A DNA stretch of 7,166 bases from Acidobacteriota bacterium (GTDB taxonomy: Bacteria > Actinomycetota > Acidimicrobiia > Acidimicrobiales > UBA8190): NCBI GenBank assembly GCA_028872975.1, contig JAGWNV010000132.1, positions 1-7,166 of the forward strand, written 5' to 3'. The notes under the pieces were generated by a model. That model was not told the DNA's origin. It ran no database searches and saw only the letters and a program-made list of their open reading frames with translations. Every line of letters starts with the position of its first letter. Position 1 is the stretch's first letter. The translations under genes and the position numbers were made by a program. Of this stretch, positions 5,890 through 7,166 are shown in pieces.

Positions 5890-6900
5890 TCAGCGGCGGT
5901 CGTGAGTGGCCCGGCGGAGGACCCAGCAGCGGGTCATCCCGATGCCCTTCAGTCGATGGGGCCGGACGGCCCGGGCGACGACGTCGGGGCTGTCCTCTAC
6001 GGCGCCGGCGACGGCGTCGTCGGCCAGGACCGTGTCGGGGCGGGCCAGCTCGGCGATCCGGCTCGAGCGGTTGACGGTGTCGCCGTAGACGTCGCCCTCG
6101 AGGTGGACGAGAGGCCCCATGGCCAGCCCCACCCGCACCGGCGGCGCCGAGCCGTCCTCGGCCAGCTGGTCTCGGATGCCGAGCGCGGCGCGTGCCGCCG
6201 ACGGCGCGTCGGGCACGACGAACAGCACGGCGTCGCCGATGAGCTTGACCACCTGGCCGCCCCGTCGGGTCACCTCGACGGTGGCGGCGTGCTGCAGGCG
6301 ACCGAGGAGGGCCTCGAGCTCGGGGCGGGCCATCGTCGAGGACAGGCGGGTGTAGCCCACGATGTCTGCGAACCCCACGACCTCGGTGGGCCGCGGATCA
6401 AGGGCCCGGCGGAGGGCGGCGGCGAGGTGGCGCCGCCAGACGTAGTCGACGAACCGCTCCGATACCTCGAGGCCGAGCCGGACGGCGGCGTCGAGGGCCT
6501 CGGTGCCCGTGCCGCCGACGCCGGGCGCCTGGTCCGCCTCCAGGGTCTCGGCGCCGGTGAGGGTCAGGCGTGCCTGTGCCCCGGCGGCCCGGGCCATGGC
6601 CTGGCCGAGGACCCGGGTCATGCCCACGATGTCCTCGAAGCCGACCACCTCCCAGCCCCGGAACTCGGCGACGTTGCGGAGCACCTCGGCATCGAACTCG
6701 GTGAAGCACCGGACGTCGGGAGCGATGGGCGGGAACCCGAGCTCCACCCACAGGCGCTCGGCCTCCTCGAAGACCATGCCGGTGGCGTCCGCAAGCTCCC
6801 GGCCGGTGTAGACGGCTGGGCCGAGGACGAGTTCCTCGACGTGCCGGATGCGACTCTCGTCGTCGGGCTCTGGCTCGGGCCCGGCACGCTCGCTCGGCAC
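5890..6900 (-). CDS. Class III adenylate cyclase with N-terminal regulatory domain
   Basis: 336 residues from GTG 6900. Residues about 17-165 resemble the adenylate cyclase regulatory domain of mycobacterial Rv1264/Rv2212 (ELADATGMVFEEAERLWVELGFP; FTEFDAEVLRNV; MTRVLGQAMARAA). The catalytic domain is about 172-330. VVGFADIVGYTR gives metal ligand Asp179, VKLIGDAVLF gives adenine-contacting Lys219 and metal ligand Asp223, and GDVYGDTVNRSSRI gives adenine-contacting Asp270, transition-state Asn277 and Arg281. All six canonical residues are present, so an active homodimer making cAMP from ATP is expected, in the cytosol because no membrane segment is seen. The Lys/Asp pair points to ATP rather than GTP. 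In Rv1264 the N-terminal domain inhibits activity in a pH-dependent way; a similar role here is inferred. No ribosome site precedes the GTG. It converges on the zinc-ribbon-like gene. Confidence 0.93.
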   Translation of the reverse strand: MPSERAGPEPEPDDESRIRHVEELVLGPAVYTGRELADATGMVFEEAERLWVELGFPPIAPDVRCFTEFDAEVLRNVAEFRGWEVVGFEDIVGMTRVLGQAMARAAGAQARLTLTGAETLEADQAPGVGGTGTEALDAAVRLGLEVSERFVDYVWRRHLAAALRRALDPRPTEVVGFADIVGYTRLSSTMARPELEALLGRLQHAATVEVTRRGGQVVKLIGDAVLFVVPDAPSAARAALGIRDQLAEDGSAPPVRVGLAMGPLVHLEGDVYGDTVNRSSRIAELARPDTVLADDAVAGAVEDSPDVVARAVRPHRLKGIGMTRCWVLRRATHDRR

Positions 6901-6967
6901 GGTCCGAGTCTCGCGTCTCGGGGCCGCCGGCCCGGACGAGGCCTGGGGAGAGGAGCCGGCTGATCGG

Positions 6968-6973
6968 TAGAAT
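6968..6973 (+). promoter_or_regulatory. -10 box (TAGAAT) of the tRNA-Val gene
   Basis: TAGAAT is a near-consensus -10 hexamer ending 12 bases before the mature tRNA 5' end, which leaves room for a short 5' leader. The DNA at the -35 distance is GC-rich and shows no good match. Confidence 0.6.
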
Positions 6974-6985
6974 CGACCGTTCCCG

Positions 6986-7059
6986 GGGCGTTTAGCTCAG
7001 TTGGCTAGAGCAGCTGGCTTACAACCAGCAGGTCGGGGGTTCGAGTCCCTCAGCGCCCA
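6986..7059 (+). tRNA. tRNA-Val (anticodon UAC)
   Basis: The cloverleaf folds fully. The acceptor GGGCGTT pairs with AGCGCCC (one T-G wobble), the D stem is GCTC/GAGC, the anticodon stem GCTGG/CCAGC has loop CTTACAA, the variable loop is AGGTC, and the T stem GGGGG/CCCTC has loop TTCGAGT. The anticodon TAC (7020-7022) reads GUA valine codons. A35, C36 and discriminator A73 agree with valine identity. The 3' CCA is not encoded completely (CCG follows A73), so it must be added enzymatically. Confidence 0.95.
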
Positions 7060-7166
7060 CCGCCGTTTCCCCTGGTGGACCGTCATTTCCTCGGTGCTGC
7101 TACACCCCGCCGATACCGTCATCCCAACAGAAATCCCAACAAATTCCTCCACGTTGTTGGGACGGG
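6997..7166 (-). CDS. Possible C-terminal tail of an integrase entering from the right edge (partial)
   Basis: A minus-strand frame with no stop enters at the right edge and ends at TGA 6999-6997, giving 55 codons in the window. About 35 residues lie outside the tRNA (NNVEEFVGISVGM, then TVSAGCSSTEEM). The remainder is antisense tRNA (WALRDSNPRPAGCKPAALAN), which is what integrase genes abutting a tRNA attachment site often read through. The VGxxVG repeat is reminiscent of actinobacterial tyrosine integrase tails. No catalytic motif is in the window, so the identity is a guess based on position, lower GC and tail resemblance. It could be a chance open frame. Confidence 0.3.
   Translation of the reverse strand, partial: RPNNVEEFVGISVGMTVSAGCSSTEEMTVHQGKRRWALRDSNPRPAGCKPAALAN
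7079..7162. repeat. Cluster of short direct and inverted repeats downstream of the tRNA
   Basis: ATCCCAACA occurs twice 12 bases apart (7121-7129, 7133-7141). TCCCAACAA (7134-7142) has a perfect inverted copy TTGTTGGGA (7154-7162) across 11 bases. ACCGTCAT occurs twice 36 bases apart (7079-7086, 7115-7122). Such clusters next to a tRNA 3' end resemble arm-type binding sites of a tyrosine integrase attachment region; alternatively, the CCCAACA copies may partly reflect repeated Val-Gly codons on the minus strand. Confidence 0.45.

Noticed and set aside
5902..6963. A 353-codon plus-strand frame
   Set aside because: It is the mirror of the adenylate cyclase gene, whose complete catalytic motifs prove the minus strand is coding.
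6997..7059. The peptide WALRDSNPRPAGCKPAALAN as a true protein domain
   Set aside because: It is simply the antisense translation of the tRNA gene; it is informative only as a marker of a frame reading into the tRNA.

Overview
This is a very GC-rich window whose protein-coding part is above roughly 70% GC by eye. Eight of nine chosen start codons are GTG, there are several 4-base stop/start overlaps, and two genes look leaderless behind TANNNT-type -10 boxes. Together these point to a deep-branching actinobacterium. An Acidimicrobiia-like lineage is my guess, not a proven assignment.

Reading right to left on the minus strand, positions 4792 to 1 hold two gene groups. The first is a conserved hypothetical protein (4792-4232), a small putative lipoprotein (4235-3804) and an alpha/beta hydrolase with Cys in place of the usual Ser nucleophile (3772-2657). 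After a 156-base gap come three overlapping genes for type IV pilus minor pilins, in PilV-, PilW- and PilX-like order (2500-1889, 1892-1092, 1095 to beyond the left edge). The PilX-like protein carries a long glycine-rich C-terminal domain. The gap before the pilin genes contains a near-perfect palindrome, GGGACTTTAGTCC, which matches the core of the DosR/DevR dormancy-regulator box of mycobacteria. This is the strongest regulatory signal in the window.

On the plus strand, divergent from the hypothetical gene, lie an inositol-monophosphatase-family gene (4866-5624) and a 74-residue protein with a zinc-ribbon-like CxxC...H motif (5627-5851). Converging on them from the right is a class III adenylate cyclase (6900-5890) with a complete set of catalytic residues and an N-terminal regulatory domain resembling those of Rv1264/Rv2212.

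The right end carries a tRNA-Val(UAC) gene (6986-7059) with its own -10 box. The DNA just beyond it drops to about 54% GC (43 of 80 bases, 7081-7160, hand count) and contains short direct and inverted repeats. A minus-strand reading frame enters from the right edge and runs antisense into the tRNA. This resembles the att end of an integrated element with an integrase tail, but the window stops too soon to prove it.

No CRISPR array, rRNA or complete mobile element is visible. The most noteworthy items are the DosR-like box before a type IV pilin operon, the glycine-rich PilX-like pilin, the Cys-for-Ser hydrolase and the possible integration site at the tRNA.
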